Positions 16,779 to 25,699 of a DNA stretch of 64,000 bases are shown in pieces. Within the stretch, counting starts at the first letter, position 1. Every line of letters starts with the position of its first letter. Under the pieces are notes generated by a model. That model ran no database searches. It was not told where the DNA came from and saw only the letters and a program-made list of their open reading frames with translations. The stretch lies in contig NZ_JAHRDV010000003.1 in NCBI RefSeq assembly GCF_019083805.1, positions 273,682 through 337,681 on the forward strand, written 5' to 3'. Source of the DNA: Acetobacter estunensis. GTDB taxonomy: Bacteria; Pseudomonadota; Alphaproteobacteria; Acetobacterales; Acetobacteraceae. The translations under genes were made by a program, and so were the position numbers.

Positions 16779-18031
16779 GACCGAAACCTCGCAACAATCT
16801 GATCTACGCACGATCTCAAAAACGACTTCTCTTCTAGACCATCAGGCATCATAACAGAAGCAGCTTCTTGGGAGAGGTTTCCAATAGAAGATCTAAAATT
16901 ACCTTTTAAACTTGCTGCTGGGCACCCTGATATTTCAGATTCATTCAATATTTTGGGTACGAATGGAATAATCACATCTGGAGGGCGTCCAAACCCATCT
17001 GATATTTCCTTAAGTGAAAGAGAGCCTGGTATGCCAAATTTATTGAGAACAATAAGAGGCCTAGACATTTTAGACTGAGACTTAAAGCTCGCGACAAACC
17101 GTAGAGCATCTCGTAAAGCTGATAATGTTGGGTCCATCACCAGCACATTTTGTTCGCACAACTCCAGCATCTTCCTAGAAATCTCATCATCGATTCCAGG
17201 CATATCGATAGCTATATAATTATATTTTTTTTTGACAACATCAATAAGATGAAAAGGCGCTCTCTCATCTACAACCAAAGTATCGGTTAAATTAATCTGC
17301 GATCCCAGAACATCACATCGCGCACCTACACGCTGGGCACTACGCTCAATAAATAATTCATCAACACGCTGCGGAGCTTCGAAAGCTGTCTTTAATCCTC
17401 CATCCACACGTGTTCCAAGAAGAATAGATACTGACCCAGTATAGAGATCTCCATCGATGATCAATGTATGTCTTCTAGCTACCTCTCCCAAATACCACGC
17501 AAAATTAGAAGCAATCGTTGTTGTTCCAACGCCTCCCCTCACCCCCAGAAACCCTATTACTCTTCCTCCTCGGGCAGCATGAAGCTCAAAATCACCATCT
17601 GCCAGAAATGGACCAAAAAACCGCGTTACCATCGCACGGTTAAGCGGTTTATATAAATATTCAGCTACACCCAACCCACGTGTAAGTTGTCTATAGAAAT
17701 TAGCATCCTGTCGATCACCAATTACCAGCACTTTTACATCTGGCTCAATAACATTCGCAAGTTCGCCCAGCACGGTGAGAGGTTGATCCTCCCCAGAAAC
17801 ATCAATGATGAGAATTTTAGGCGTTGCCCCTTTCCTCAATTTTGATGTGGCTACCGAACACGATTGACATGCGATTGAATAGTTTCCCGGCTGAAATTCA
17901 TCTAGAATTTCACGCAAAATATTCTCACTTGCGACATCAGCAACAAATGCTTGGACGACAACCTGTCGAGAGGATTTTGATTTGGCACCTTCAAAACTCT
18001 GCCCTAGATCAAGCATCCGGAACTGGCTCAT
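16775..18031 (-). CDS. tadZ: Tad pilus localisation ATPase TadZ/CpaE
   Basis: 418 residues. A receiver-like N-terminal domain (about residues 25-135, KILIIDVSG, VLVIGDRQD, YLYKPL) is followed by a MinD/ParA-like ATPase domain. The Walker A is the deviant form RGGVGTTTIASNFAW, in which the lysines of the usual KGGVGKT are replaced, as known for TadZ. Further blocks are LIIDGDLYTG and YIAIDMPG. TadZ places the pilus machine, usually at a pole. It overlaps both cpaD-like (4 bases) and tadA. Confidence 0.88.
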   Translation of the reverse strand: MSQFRMLDLGQSFEGAKSKSSRQVVVQAFVADVASENILREILDEFQPGNYSIACQSCSVATSKLRKGATPKILIIDVSGEDQPLTVLGELANVIEPDVKVLVIGDRQDANFYRQLTRGLGVAEYLYKPLNRAMVTRFFGPFLADGDFELHAARGGRVIGFLGVRGGVGTTTIASNFAWYLGEVARRHTLIIDGDLYTGSVSILLGTRVDGGLKTAFEAPQRVDELFIERSAQRVGARCDVLGSQINLTDTLVVDERAPFHLIDVVKKKYNYIAIDMPGIDDEISRKMLELCEQNVLVMDPTLSALRDALRFVASFKSQSKMSRPLIVLNKFGIPGSLSLKEISDGFGRPPDVIIPFVPKILNESEISGCPAASLKGNFRSSIGNLSQEAASVMMPDGLEEKSFLRSCVDQIVARFRS

Positions 18032-18333
18032 TGTCCAGTTCCTCCATTCGACTGGCTATTAGCCACGTTCGTAACCTGCAAACGCTCAATCGTTTTCGTT
18101 TTTCCATCACGAAAACGATGCACGGCATCCGTCACCTGCTTAGCATCGTAATCCGCATCGTGCCTTCCATTAAAAATATCTGAAGGCGACGCTACCTGCA
18201 AAACAAGATTACGCTGATTGGAATTAGGAGAGTTCCATCGTCCCTGCATATAAGGAGGGTCGATTTCCGCACATCCTCCAAAGAATAAAAGTGGGACAAC
18301 CAAGAACACACGCATAGACATCAGACTTATCAT
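18028..18333 (-). CDS. Short CpaD-like pilus lipoprotein
   Basis: 101 residues from the ATG at 18333, just after the cpaC stop, with GGTGG seven bases upstream. The N-terminus MRVFLVVPLLFFGGC is a lipoprotein signal. The segment NLVLQVASPSDIF followed by GRHDADYDAKQVTDAVHRFRDG resembles the C-terminal half of CpaD. Usual CpaD proteins are about twice as long, so this is a cut-down or diverged form. Its place between cpaC and tadZ is exactly where cpaD belongs. It probably helps the CpaC secretin in the outer membrane. Confidence 0.65.
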   Translation of the reverse strand: MISLMSMRVFLVVPLLFFGGCAEIDPPYMQGRWNSPNSNQRNLVLQVASPSDIFNGRHDADYDAKQVTDAVHRFRDGKTKTIERLQVTNVANSQSNGGTGQ

Positions 18334-18334
18334 C

Positions 18335-19750
18335 CTATTCCACCATAAATCCGACATCTAATGGTTCTTTTGGTGAGGACTCTCCTTGCTTTCCCGACCC
18401 CTTTCGGGAAGAAGCCACTCCACTCTGCCTTAACCGGAACACACGGTTATAATCGTCAGGCGGCGTCCAATTATCATCTGGTCGAGACAAAAGATCAGGA
18501 TTTTGCACAGGACGAACAATATATGGCGTTACTATAATAACCAACTCACTTTGATTATGCTGAAAACTATCGGATCGAAACAATGCGCCTAGAATTGGAA
18601 TATCTCCCAATCCGGGCAAACCCAAGCCTGCCACGGTTGCGCTATCCTGAAACAACCCTGCTATAGCAAAGCTCTGACCGCTTCCCAACTCTACTGTTGT
18701 ATCGGCACGACTCACCGTAAGAGCCGGAATACTAATGCTGTTATTGCCTTCACCAAACGAAACAGCACCCGTACTCGTTAACTGACTTACCTCAGGGCGC
18801 ACATGCAGACTAATACGACCAGATGTCAAAACAGTCGGAACAAATGAAAGAGCCACACCATACTGCTTAAATTGAACCGAAACAGTGTTGCCATAAGACG
18901 AAATCGGTATCGGGAACTCGCCACCAACAAGGAAACTTGCTGGCTCACCACTCAAAGTTGTCAAATTAGGTTCCGCCAACGTGTGAACCAGTTGATCTTG
19001 GGCCAAGACATCAATGATCGTTTCGAGAGTAGTCGGATGACCCGCAACACGGAATCGGGACAAAAACGAAAAGCTGCTTTGGCTCGTGGCCATTGCCGCC
19101 AATGGATTTTTGGTGGCTACTCCAATAACTGCGCTTGTCCCCAGTGCATTCATGCTCTCCCATTCCACACCAATTTCTCGAACCAACTGCCGAGACATTT
19201 CAACAATCCGCACCTGTAAATTAACCTGCGCCGATTCTTTCATTCTCAAATGATTATAAACCGGACTATCACCGGCTTCATCACGAGCAGCTTCTTCCAC
19301 TCGTTCAGCACGCTCAGGAGTAGCCGCCATTCCTTCCAAGGTCATGCCCTTCTCACCAAAACGAGAACGCACTTTGGTTGACGCTTCCTGCTCGCTTAAC
19401 CGTGCGGTGCGCGAAGCAGCATACTGCTGTGGAAGGACAACAATGTCATATTGTCCGACAGGATGCCCTTCCTGATCCGCCGCCGAAATGGTGGTGCGAC
19501 CCGGCCCTGTACCAAAAACAAATAACGTCGTGGAACTTGCCGGCCTAACCTCCGCCACCTTCGGATTTGCGGCAAATGCGCTGGCAGCTCCAGTTTTCAA
19601 TTCAATTAATTTACCGGTGCCAACCTCAAGCGTAATGGCCGAGGAGACTGGCGCAGCTTGCGCTAATGACGGAACGTTACCTGCTGCGACAGCTACAAAG
19701 GCTGTCGAAAGGCATAAACGCCCTATCATTGCAATTAAATCAATGCGCAT
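18335..19750 (-). CDS. cpaC: Tad pilus outer-membrane secretin CpaC/RcpA
   Basis: 471 residues with a signal peptide ending PSLAQA. An N-terminal pilus/secretin domain (ITLEVGTGKLIELKTGAASAF, NPKVAEVRPAS) precedes the secretin domain (VNLQVRIVEMSRQLVREIGV, FLVGGEFPIPI, GLPGLGDIPILGALFRS, ELVIIVTPYIVRP). It forms the outer-membrane pore for the Flp pilus. It overlaps cpaB by 11 bases upstream and sits one base from cpaD-like downstream. Confidence 0.92.
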   Translation of the reverse strand: MRIDLIAMIGRLCLSTAFVAVAAGNVPSLAQAAPVSSAITLEVGTGKLIELKTGAASAFAANPKVAEVRPASSTTLFVFGTGPGRTTISAADQEGHPVGQYDIVVLPQQYAASRTARLSEQEASTKVRSRFGEKGMTLEGMAATPERAERVEEAARDEAGDSPVYNHLRMKESAQVNLQVRIVEMSRQLVREIGVEWESMNALGTSAVIGVATKNPLAAMATSQSSFSFLSRFRVAGHPTTLETIIDVLAQDQLVHTLAEPNLTTLSGEPASFLVGGEFPIPISSYGNTVSVQFKQYGVALSFVPTVLTSGRISLHVRPEVSQLTSTGAVSFGEGNNSISIPALTVSRADTTVELGSGQSFAIAGLFQDSATVAGLGLPGLGDIPILGALFRSDSFQHNQSELVIIVTPYIVRPVQNPDLLSRPDDNWTPPDDYNRVFRLRQSGVASSRKGSGKQGESSPKEPLDVGFMVE

Positions 19751-20600
19751 TACTTGAAACTTCCGCCAGACCGTTAAACACTCGAAGCGATGTCGAGGTC
19801 ATAGGAACAGTAGGCTCAACTTCTTTTTTTTCCCTGAATTCGGGCTGGAAAACATCTTCATTCCAGACCGTTCCCGCAGCATCCGGATCAGACGGAAGCC
19901 GCATGAGAGAGCGTAGGGTAAGGATTATTCGTCCCATTTTTTGCGCAAGAGCCAGCTTCTGGGCATCGGCCGGTGACAACTCAAGAACGGCAGTTCTTGC
20001 ATTACTCTGATTAGCGGGATTCGGGCTGACGCCGCGTATCAACCGCTGATCGATAGCTACGACTCTGACATTACGCAGGATGGTTTCCGCTGCCTGAGAA
20101 TGGTCACCTGACGTACTGTTCGCAGTATTTATTGTTGGCACCAAAAGCACATCGACATGATCACCTGGCCAGATAAGCCCTCCCACAGCATTTCCGGGAT
20201 CAATCGAGATCGCGATTCCTCGCTGCCCAGGCATCAGAAGGGCCGCAAGAAAACTTCCATCCCCAGAATGCACAACATCGTCTGTTCGGATTGGCCCCCC
20301 TTTCGGCACCGATACCCGCAACAGAGCCCCGACCATTCTCTGACGGACGGCAGCCGACGCTGGCATCGCCCCAGGAGACATGAAGGCTTTGGGAACTGAA
20401 GTTTCTCCCATCTCTTCGGCACTCAGCACTTCGCCCGCGTGCAGATCCTGCTTGGCCGTAAGAATGGCCACACGAGGTTCAGGTTTGGCCAATTGGACGA
20501 CAGGATGCGGAACTTCCTTCCGCTGTGTCTGCTGGTACATAAGGTAGCCACACAGACAACTCAGAATCATGATGCAGATATAAGGCCAGTTTCTGTACAT
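19740..20600 (-). CDS. cpaB: Tad pilus assembly protein CpaB/RcpC
   Basis: 286 residues with an N-terminal membrane anchor (WPYICIMILSCLCGYLMY), a SAF domain (VAILTAKQDLHAGEVLSAEEM) and the family blocks RGIAISIDPGNAVGGLIWPGDHVDVLL and TAVLELSPADAQKLALAQ. CpaB is a periplasmic partner of the CpaC secretin. Base composition here is closer to the genome than in tadA-D. Confidence 0.9.
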   Translation of the reverse strand: MYRNWPYICIMILSCLCGYLMYQQTQRKEVPHPVVQLAKPEPRVAILTAKQDLHAGEVLSAEEMGETSVPKAFMSPGAMPASAAVRQRMVGALLRVSVPKGGPIRTDDVVHSGDGSFLAALLMPGQRGIAISIDPGNAVGGLIWPGDHVDVLLVPTINTANSTSGDHSQAAETILRNVRVVAIDQRLIRGVSPNPANQSNARTAVLELSPADAQKLALAQKMGRIILTLRSLMRLPSDPDAAGTVWNEDVFQPEFREKKEVEPTVPMTSTSLRVFNGLAEVSSNAH

Positions 20601-20615
20601 GCCGGCGAGTCTGCC

Positions 20616-21071
20616 TTAGAAATGATAGAGATTTATGAATGTTCCGGCGGCGATCGCCACTCCATAGGGAACGGTCTGATCTCCGATACTACCCCATCCT
20701 GTCACAAACTTTATCCAATGCCATGCCAGACACATACCCGCAACGACGCTTCCGGCAACAGCGATGGAGAGAAATAATGAGAGCAACCCGGAAATCGGGA
20801 CGATCGGGATCAACCCGATCATAAGCTTCACGTCACCCCCACCAAAAAGGTGACAACGCCACAGGATATAAAGAAAAGGGGCCAGAGAGACTGTGACCAG
20901 AAGGCTGCACAGAGCATCTCCCCTTATGACAGCCACACCCAGCGACATAAAAAACACAACCAGAACAGTCCAATTATAAATGGACCTTCGGTAGATATCT
21001 GTACCCGCCGCATAAAAAAGAGAAAGGGATGCTAGCACAATAAACAAATTGTACAGCACCCCTTCCTCCAC
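20616..21071 (-). CDS. cpaA: Flp prepilin peptidase CpaA/TadV
   Basis: 151 residues, all membrane helices, with the two catalytic aspartates in AAGTDIYRRSIYN and in the GXGD motif FGGGDVKLM. This is the short form of the A24 peptidase family, without the cysteine loop of GspO. It cleaves the Flp prepilin encoded just upstream. Second gene of the tad operon. Confidence 0.9.
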   Translation of the reverse strand: MEEGVLYNLFIVLASLSLFYAAGTDIYRRSIYNWTVLVVFFMSLGVAVIRGDALCSLLVTVSLAPFLYILWRCHLFGGGDVKLMIGLIPIVPISGLLSLFLSIAVAGSVVAGMCLAWHWIKFVTGWGSIGDQTVPYGVAIAAGTFINLYHF

Positions 21072-21089
21072 TATATGCTACAATACAGA

Positions 21090-21311
21090 TTATGTATTTC
21101 CGGGCGCACTTCCGACAATGGTGCTGATGCTTCCATATACCGTGCTCAGGCTGCTTCCCAGGCCCTTCGCGGCGGCCAAAACAATAACCGCCAGAACACC
21201 GGCGAGCAGCGCATATTCAATGGCCGTCACGCCTTCGCGATCAGCAAACAATGAACGCATACGCATCACCATGCGCGAATTCATGGCCTTGTTGAGAAGA
21301 AGATTTGTCAT
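21090..21311 (-). CDS. flp: Flp pilin
   Basis: 73 residues from the ATG at 21311, with AGGA eight bases ahead; the ATG at 21317 lies too close to that site. The sequence DREGVTAIEYALLAGVLAVIV has the Flp cleavage context: Gly, then Val+1, Glu+5 and Tyr+6 before a hydrophobic helix. It ends in a short Ser/Gly tail. This is the major subunit of the Tad pilus and the first gene of the operon, so the 115 bases before it should hold the promoter. Confidence 0.92.
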   Translation of the reverse strand: MTNLLLNKAMNSRMVMRMRSLFADREGVTAIEYALLAGVLAVIVLAAAKGLGSSLSTVYGSISTIVGSAPGNT

Positions 21312-21432
21312 GTGCATCGTCCTGTCATGACGTTGAAACCAGTCCTGCCGGAACGATTGAAGAAAATGTTCGCACGCACGGCTTGGATTACGTTTCTCTC
21401 AAATTACTTAAACAGAGATTAACGCCGACATT

Positions 21433-22197
21433 TCAAAACCACGTCCGCACGCCGAACGTCACATTCAGATCATGCACCACCTGTTGATCTCTCCGCGCCA
21501 TATCCGCTGCCTGACCAAAAGTTCCTGCGTATGTCACGGCAATATAGGGCGCGAGCTTACGGTACCATTCATAACGCAGGCGTAAACCAGCATCGATGTC
21601 CGATGCGCCACGTCCTACTCCACGTGCTCGGTCCGCATTCGAATAGAGATTCAATTCGACCTGCGGCTGAAGAATCAATCGATTCGTCAGAAGAATATCG
21701 TAAGACCCCTCAACACGTCCGGCAGCCCCACGATCACTGAAATAGGCCGTGGCCGACAACTCGAAGAAATAAAGAGCCAGCCCCTGCACACCCACCGCGC
21801 CCCACGCGCGCGTCGGTCCATGGTCAATGTCCAGACGCACGCCTGTCTGAAAATCGAAATACCGCGAAATGGCGCGATCATAGAGGGCCTCATGGTCTCC
21901 TCCACCAAATTGGCCCCGAGTGCTCACCGTGCCTTCGGATTTGATCCACAGCTTGTCGTAATCCGTCCCGTACCAAGCCTGTCCATCATAGCGAAACTCT
22001 CCGCCGCGGCCGCTATAACGAGCTTCAAACTGTTCAAGAATGGCATGGAGATAAAGCCTGCGATCCATCGTAGGCATGATGCCATTCACATACCGCACCG
22101 GCGTTACAGGAACCGTCGAAACAGTGCTGACCTGCTGCCCATGCGCAGCCACAACACCCTGCAACAGCACGACCGCAATTCCGATTGGGTATCTCAT
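21433..22197 (-). CDS. copB: Copper resistance outer-membrane protein CopB
   Basis: 254 residues from the ATG at 22197, which overlaps the copA stop by four bases; the longer frame from 22263 starts inside copA. Signal peptide MRYPIGIAVVLLQGVVAAHG. The body is an outer-membrane beta barrel of the CopB family (EFRYDGQAWYGTDYDKLWIKSEG, YFDFQTGVRLD, LRLRYEWYRKLAPYIAVTY, ending in aromatic WF). It works with CopA in periplasmic copper tolerance. Its N-terminal Met-rich segment is short compared with Pseudomonas CopB. Confidence 0.9.
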   Translation of the reverse strand: MRYPIGIAVVLLQGVVAAHGQQVSTVSTVPVTPVRYVNGIMPTMDRRLYLHAILEQFEARYSGRGGEFRYDGQAWYGTDYDKLWIKSEGTVSTRGQFGGGDHEALYDRAISRYFDFQTGVRLDIDHGPTRAWGAVGVQGLALYFFELSATAYFSDRGAAGRVEGSYDILLTNRLILQPQVELNLYSNADRARGVGRGASDIDAGLRLRYEWYRKLAPYIAVTYAGTFGQAADMARRDQQVVHDLNVTFGVRTWF

Positions 22198-24059
22198 GAC
22201 ACCACCACAGTGCGGAACATGCCCGTGTCCATGTGATAAAGCAGATGACAGTGAAACGCCCACAGGCCCGGAGTATCGGCCGACACCAGATAGCTCAGGC
22301 GCTCGCCCGGCTTGACCGTGATGGTATGCTTGTAAGGACGATACTCTCCCTGACCGTTTTCCAGTTCACTCCATAATCCATGCAGATGAATGGGATGTTC
22401 CATCATCGTGTCGTTGATGAGAACCAGCCGGAGCCTCTCTCCCAGCATCATCCGTATCGGCTCGGCTTCGGAAAATTTCTTGCCGTCAAACCCCCAGATA
22501 AAACGCTCCATATTGCCGGTCAGATGGAGCGTCATCTCACGTGAGGGCGGACGGCGATCTTCACCCAGCTTCACAGAACGCAAATCGGCATAGGTCAGCA
22601 CTCGCCGCCCGTTGTTCTCCAGTCCCGCTCCCGGCTCCGCCAATCGATTGATCGACGTCATGGCAATGCTCTGCACTTCCACACCGGGATGAAGAGGAAC
22701 AGGAGGCTCCTTTTTCAATGGCGCCGCTGCGACGGATGCGGACTTCTCCTCACTCATATCCATGTCGCCCATGTCGTCATCCGACATGTTCATGGGAGCC
22801 GGTTTTTCGTGCGGACTTTCACGTTCCGGCATCTTCATGCCGGACATCTCCCCCACCTCTGAGGACGCATGACCGCCGGACGGCATATCCATACCCGCCA
22901 TGCCTCCGTGCCCGTCTCCAGCCATGCCCATATCCGTCATGGTACGCAAAGGGCGCGGATCCATCGGTGGAACAGGCCCCAACACGCCGTCCCTCACCGC
23001 CAGCGTGCCACGCGCAAATCCCGTGCGATCCTCCGACTGCACGAAGACAGTGTACGGCCCCTCCTCCCTTGGGTGGACAATCACATCGTATGTCTCGGCG
23101 GGTGAAATGCGGAACTCGTCCACATTCACCGGCTCCACATCGTTTCCGTCCGCACCGACCACCTGCATGGTCAGCCCCGGAATACGCACATCGAACAACG
23201 TCATCGAAGCCGCATTGATGAAACGCAGCCGTATCCGCTCCCCGGGCGCAAACAGCCCCGTCCATCCCGTCCCCGGGGGCTGACCATTCATGAGATAGGT
23301 GTAGATGATCCCCGACACGTCCGAGATATCGGTGGGAGCCATATTCATGCCTCCCCACGTCAGACGATCGCGAATGGTCGCCCCAAGTCCGTCCCTGCGC
23401 GCATCCCGCACAAACGTGCCCACCGTACGCTGACGGAAATTGTAATAGTCGCTGTCGAATTTGAGATTGGACACGATGTCCATCGGATCGGCATCGGTCC
23501 AATCCGACAGGAGCACCACATAGTCCCTGTCCACCCAATGGCGTGGCGCCTCCACCGGATCGATGACCAACGCCCCCACCATCCCCATCTGTTCCTGACC
23601 GCCGGAATGGCTGTGATACCAGTAGGTCCCGCTCTGACGGACGGGAAAGCGATAGGTGAATGTCTCACCCGGCTTGATGCCGCCGAAGCTCAGTCCCGGA
23701 ACCCCATCCATATCGGCCGGCAGGCGGATGCCATGCCAATGCAAGGATGTGTCCTCACGCAGCCGATTGGTGACATGAATCCGAACCTCGTCCCCCTGCC
23801 GCCAGTGAAGGATCGGCATGGGGGTCGCGCCGTTGATGCCGGTTGCCATGACCGACATTCCCCCCAGAGGGGCCGGAACACGCTCTACGGAAAGATCGAA
23901 AACCGATGCGACCGAAGGAATAAGACCCGTTGCGGGCCGGGGCGGCTCAACCGCCCCCAAATTGCGAGGGCAGGCAAGCGCCGCCCCCAGCAGCCCCGCG
24001 CCCTTGACGAAGCGACGACGGGTCAACGACGCCGTTTGGCGCTCATGAAGCGATGACAT
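22194..24059 (-). CDS. copA: Copper resistance multicopper oxidase CopA
   Basis: 621 residues with a twin-arginine signal (TRRRFVKGAGLLGAALA). Three cupredoxin domains carry the copper ligands HWHG, YWYHSH, HPIHLHG and HCHLLYHMDTGMF. A Met/His-rich insert at about residues 375-470 (MGMAGDGHGGMAGMDM and similar) is typical of CopA/PcoA and probably binds extra Cu(I). It oxidises Cu(I) in the periplasm. AGGATGA precedes the ATG. Together with copB and the small gene upstream it forms a copper operon. Confidence 0.94.
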   Translation of the reverse strand: MSSLHERQTASLTRRRFVKGAGLLGAALACPRNLGAVEPPRPATGLIPSVASVFDLSVERVPAPLGGMSVMATGINGATPMPILHWRQGDEVRIHVTNRLREDTSLHWHGIRLPADMDGVPGLSFGGIKPGETFTYRFPVRQSGTYWYHSHSGGQEQMGMVGALVIDPVEAPRHWVDRDYVVLLSDWTDADPMDIVSNLKFDSDYYNFRQRTVGTFVRDARRDGLGATIRDRLTWGGMNMAPTDISDVSGIIYTYLMNGQPPGTGWTGLFAPGERIRLRFINAASMTLFDVRIPGLTMQVVGADGNDVEPVNVDEFRISPAETYDVIVHPREEGPYTVFVQSEDRTGFARGTLAVRDGVLGPVPPMDPRPLRTMTDMGMAGDGHGGMAGMDMPSGGHASSEVGEMSGMKMPERESPHEKPAPMNMSDDDMGDMDMSEEKSASVAAAPLKKEPPVPLHPGVEVQSIAMTSINRLAEPGAGLENNGRRVLTYADLRSVKLGEDRRPPSREMTLHLTGNMERFIWGFDGKKFSEAEPIRMMLGERLRLVLINDTMMEHPIHLHGLWSELENGQGEYRPYKHTITVKPGERLSYLVSADTPGLWAFHCHLLYHMDTGMFRTVVVS

Positions 24060-24086
24060 GACAGATCATCCTGGAAAATGTGTACG

Positions 24087-24128
24087 GCACAGACGCTCAC
24101 ACGTCTGTCGCTAGAGGGACTTTGTCCC
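24087..24128 (-). other. Two hairpins in the leader of copA
   Basis: ACAGACG pairs with CGTCTGT across six bases (24089-24108), and GGGAC pairs with GTCCC across TTT (24116-24128). They lie between the small His/Met-rich gene and copA on the same strand. No U run follows, so they look more like mRNA stability or partial attenuation elements than full terminators. Confidence 0.35.
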
Positions 24129-24133
24129 CGACG

Positions 24134-24502
24134 TCACACCAGGAATCTGGGAGGAGGAGAATCCGGCGCAGGTGTGCGCCCATCCCGCGGCACCGTATGA
24201 AAAACACCATACCGTGCGAGAGCCGCCAGACGCGGCGCAACCCATTTAGGACCGATTCTTTCCGGTAAGGGCGACAGGACACATGTCCCCGTCAGACAAC
24301 AGGCCTCCGTCGCAGAATGATGCAGGGTCTGTATCTTCGGGACGGCACAGGCCGTCTGCGTCTTCCCGCACTCCGTCATGACCATGTCATGATGAGCATG
24401 ATGCATCGGTGTAGCCTGCAGGACATCATGCATCGCCAGAGCGCGCACCGGAGCAAAAACGGACAGAACCAGAGCCACCTGCACAAGCAGGCACGCCAGC
24501 AT
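24134..24502 (-). CDS. Small secreted His/Met/Cys-rich protein, copper operon
   Basis: 122 residues from the ATG at 24502, with GGAGG just ahead; a GTG at 24535 would add 11 residues. A signal peptide (MLACLLVQVALVLSVFAPVRALA) precedes a metal-binding-looking region: MHDVLQATPMHHAHHDMVM, then ECGKTQTAC and ACCLTGTC. The C-terminus is Pro/Arg-rich. I do not recognise a named family; short proteins of this kind often precede copA. A copper-chaperone or sensor-like role is inference from composition and place. Confidence 0.65.
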   Translation of the reverse strand: MLACLLVQVALVLSVFAPVRALAMHDVLQATPMHHAHHDMVMTECGKTQTACAVPKIQTLHHSATEACCLTGTCVLSPLPERIGPKWVAPRLAALARYGVFHTVPRDGRTPAPDSPPPRFLV

Positions 24503-24606
24503 CCATCCTCCATGTCTCCAGCGCCTGCACTGCACGCCGCTCTTCTCCCGAAGTCTTTGTCTACAACCTTAAACGGAGAGAGACAGGATCGCCACTCTCA
24601 TCTGCT

Positions 24607-25566
24607 TTATTGCCGCCGTGTTCCCGCTCCAATTCCGAACATCGTGTCATGCAGACGCTCAAACGCATCCTGCAATGAGTCGTGCGCGCGGTGACCCTTG
24701 CTGCCCACGACCGTGACCGTCGCCGTCATGCCCGCCGCCATCGTCACACTGTCCGGCACATGATCGATCTGCACCCGCACTGGAATACGCTGGGCAAGAC
24801 GGACCCACGTATAGACCGGATCCACCGTGGGCAGTCCCTGTACACCCGTGTTGGCATTGGGGGTCGCGATACCCCGTGTAATGCTGACCACATGACCTGA
24901 CAGCGGCTCGTGAAAACCCATCAGATCGATGCGCACCGGGTCGCCAATGTTGACGGAGCCGATCTTGGTTTCCTCGAAATAACCATCCACCCAGTACGAA
25001 CTCTGGTCGATCACCGTGATGTTGGTCTTGCCTGCCGTGGCAAAATCGCCCACCCGCATGATGAGGTTGTTGACCGGCCCGGTCACGGTGCTGCGCACAT
25101 GCGTACGCTCAAGATTGATTTTGGCCTGCGACAGATTAGCCAACGCCTGCGCGTATTGCGCGCGCGAGACAGCCGCCGTCGCCTCATAGACCTGCTTTTC
25201 TTCACGAGAGGCCGCAGCATCCGTCAGACGGTCGCGCCGTCCCTGCTGAGCGGCCTTGAGTTCCATGTCCGCTCGCCGTTGGTCCGCCACAGCCTGCGCC
25301 ACAGCCACCGCAACCCGGAAATCGAAGGGATCGATGTCATAAAGCACATCACCCGCATGTACGAACTGGTTGTCATGCACATGCAAAGCGAGAATCTGCC
25401 CCGTCACACGCGGCGCGATGTTGACGGTCTGCACACGGACCTGCCCGTTCCGGGTCCACGGGGCCGCCGTGTAATAATCCCACAGCACAAACGCGACGAT
25501 CGCGGCGATGATGAGAATGACGCCCGTCGTGGTGAACTGGAGAACGCGCCGCGCCTTTTCAAACAC
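24607..25566 (-). CDS. HlyD/EmrA-type membrane fusion protein (AaeA-like)
   Basis: 319 residues from a GTG at 25566, preceded by GGGAGG. One N-terminal helix (TTTGVILIIAAIVAFVLW), a biotinyl-lipoyl half (VQTVNIAPRVTGQILALHVHDNQFV), a coiled-coil hairpin (about residues 80-160), the second lipoyl half (TVTGPVNNLIMRVGDFA) and a beta barrel. It links an inner-membrane FUSC pump to an outer-membrane channel. It is the last gene of the set FUSC, DUF1656, HlyD. The substrate is unknown; relatives export aromatic acids or fusaric acid. Confidence 0.88.
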   Translation of the reverse strand: MFEKARRVLQFTTTGVILIIAAIVAFVLWDYYTAAPWTRNGQVRVQTVNIAPRVTGQILALHVHDNQFVHAGDVLYDIDPFDFRVAVAVAQAVADQRRADMELKAAQQGRRDRLTDAAASREEKQVYEATAAVSRAQYAQALANLSQAKINLERTHVRSTVTGPVNNLIMRVGDFATAGKTNITVIDQSSYWVDGYFEETKIGSVNIGDPVRIDLMGFHEPLSGHVVSITRGIATPNANTGVQGLPTVDPVYTWVRLAQRIPVRVQIDHVPDSVTMAAGMTATVTVVGSKGHRAHDSLQDAFERLHDTMFGIGAGTRRQ

Positions 25567-25699
25567 GTGCTGTCCTCCCGTTCATGACACGTCCAACCGG
25601 AATGGCGTCTGCCTGACGTCCGGCAAAGGGTGCGTGTCGTTTCATGAACCTCGGTTCCTTTCTCCCCGCTCAGGCATCAGGCCCCGCGCGGTCCGCGTG

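Noticed and set aside
21318..21432. TTGAAA and TTTAAG as a promoter for flp
   Set aside because: The -10 match is poor; a promoter is expected here, but I cannot place it.
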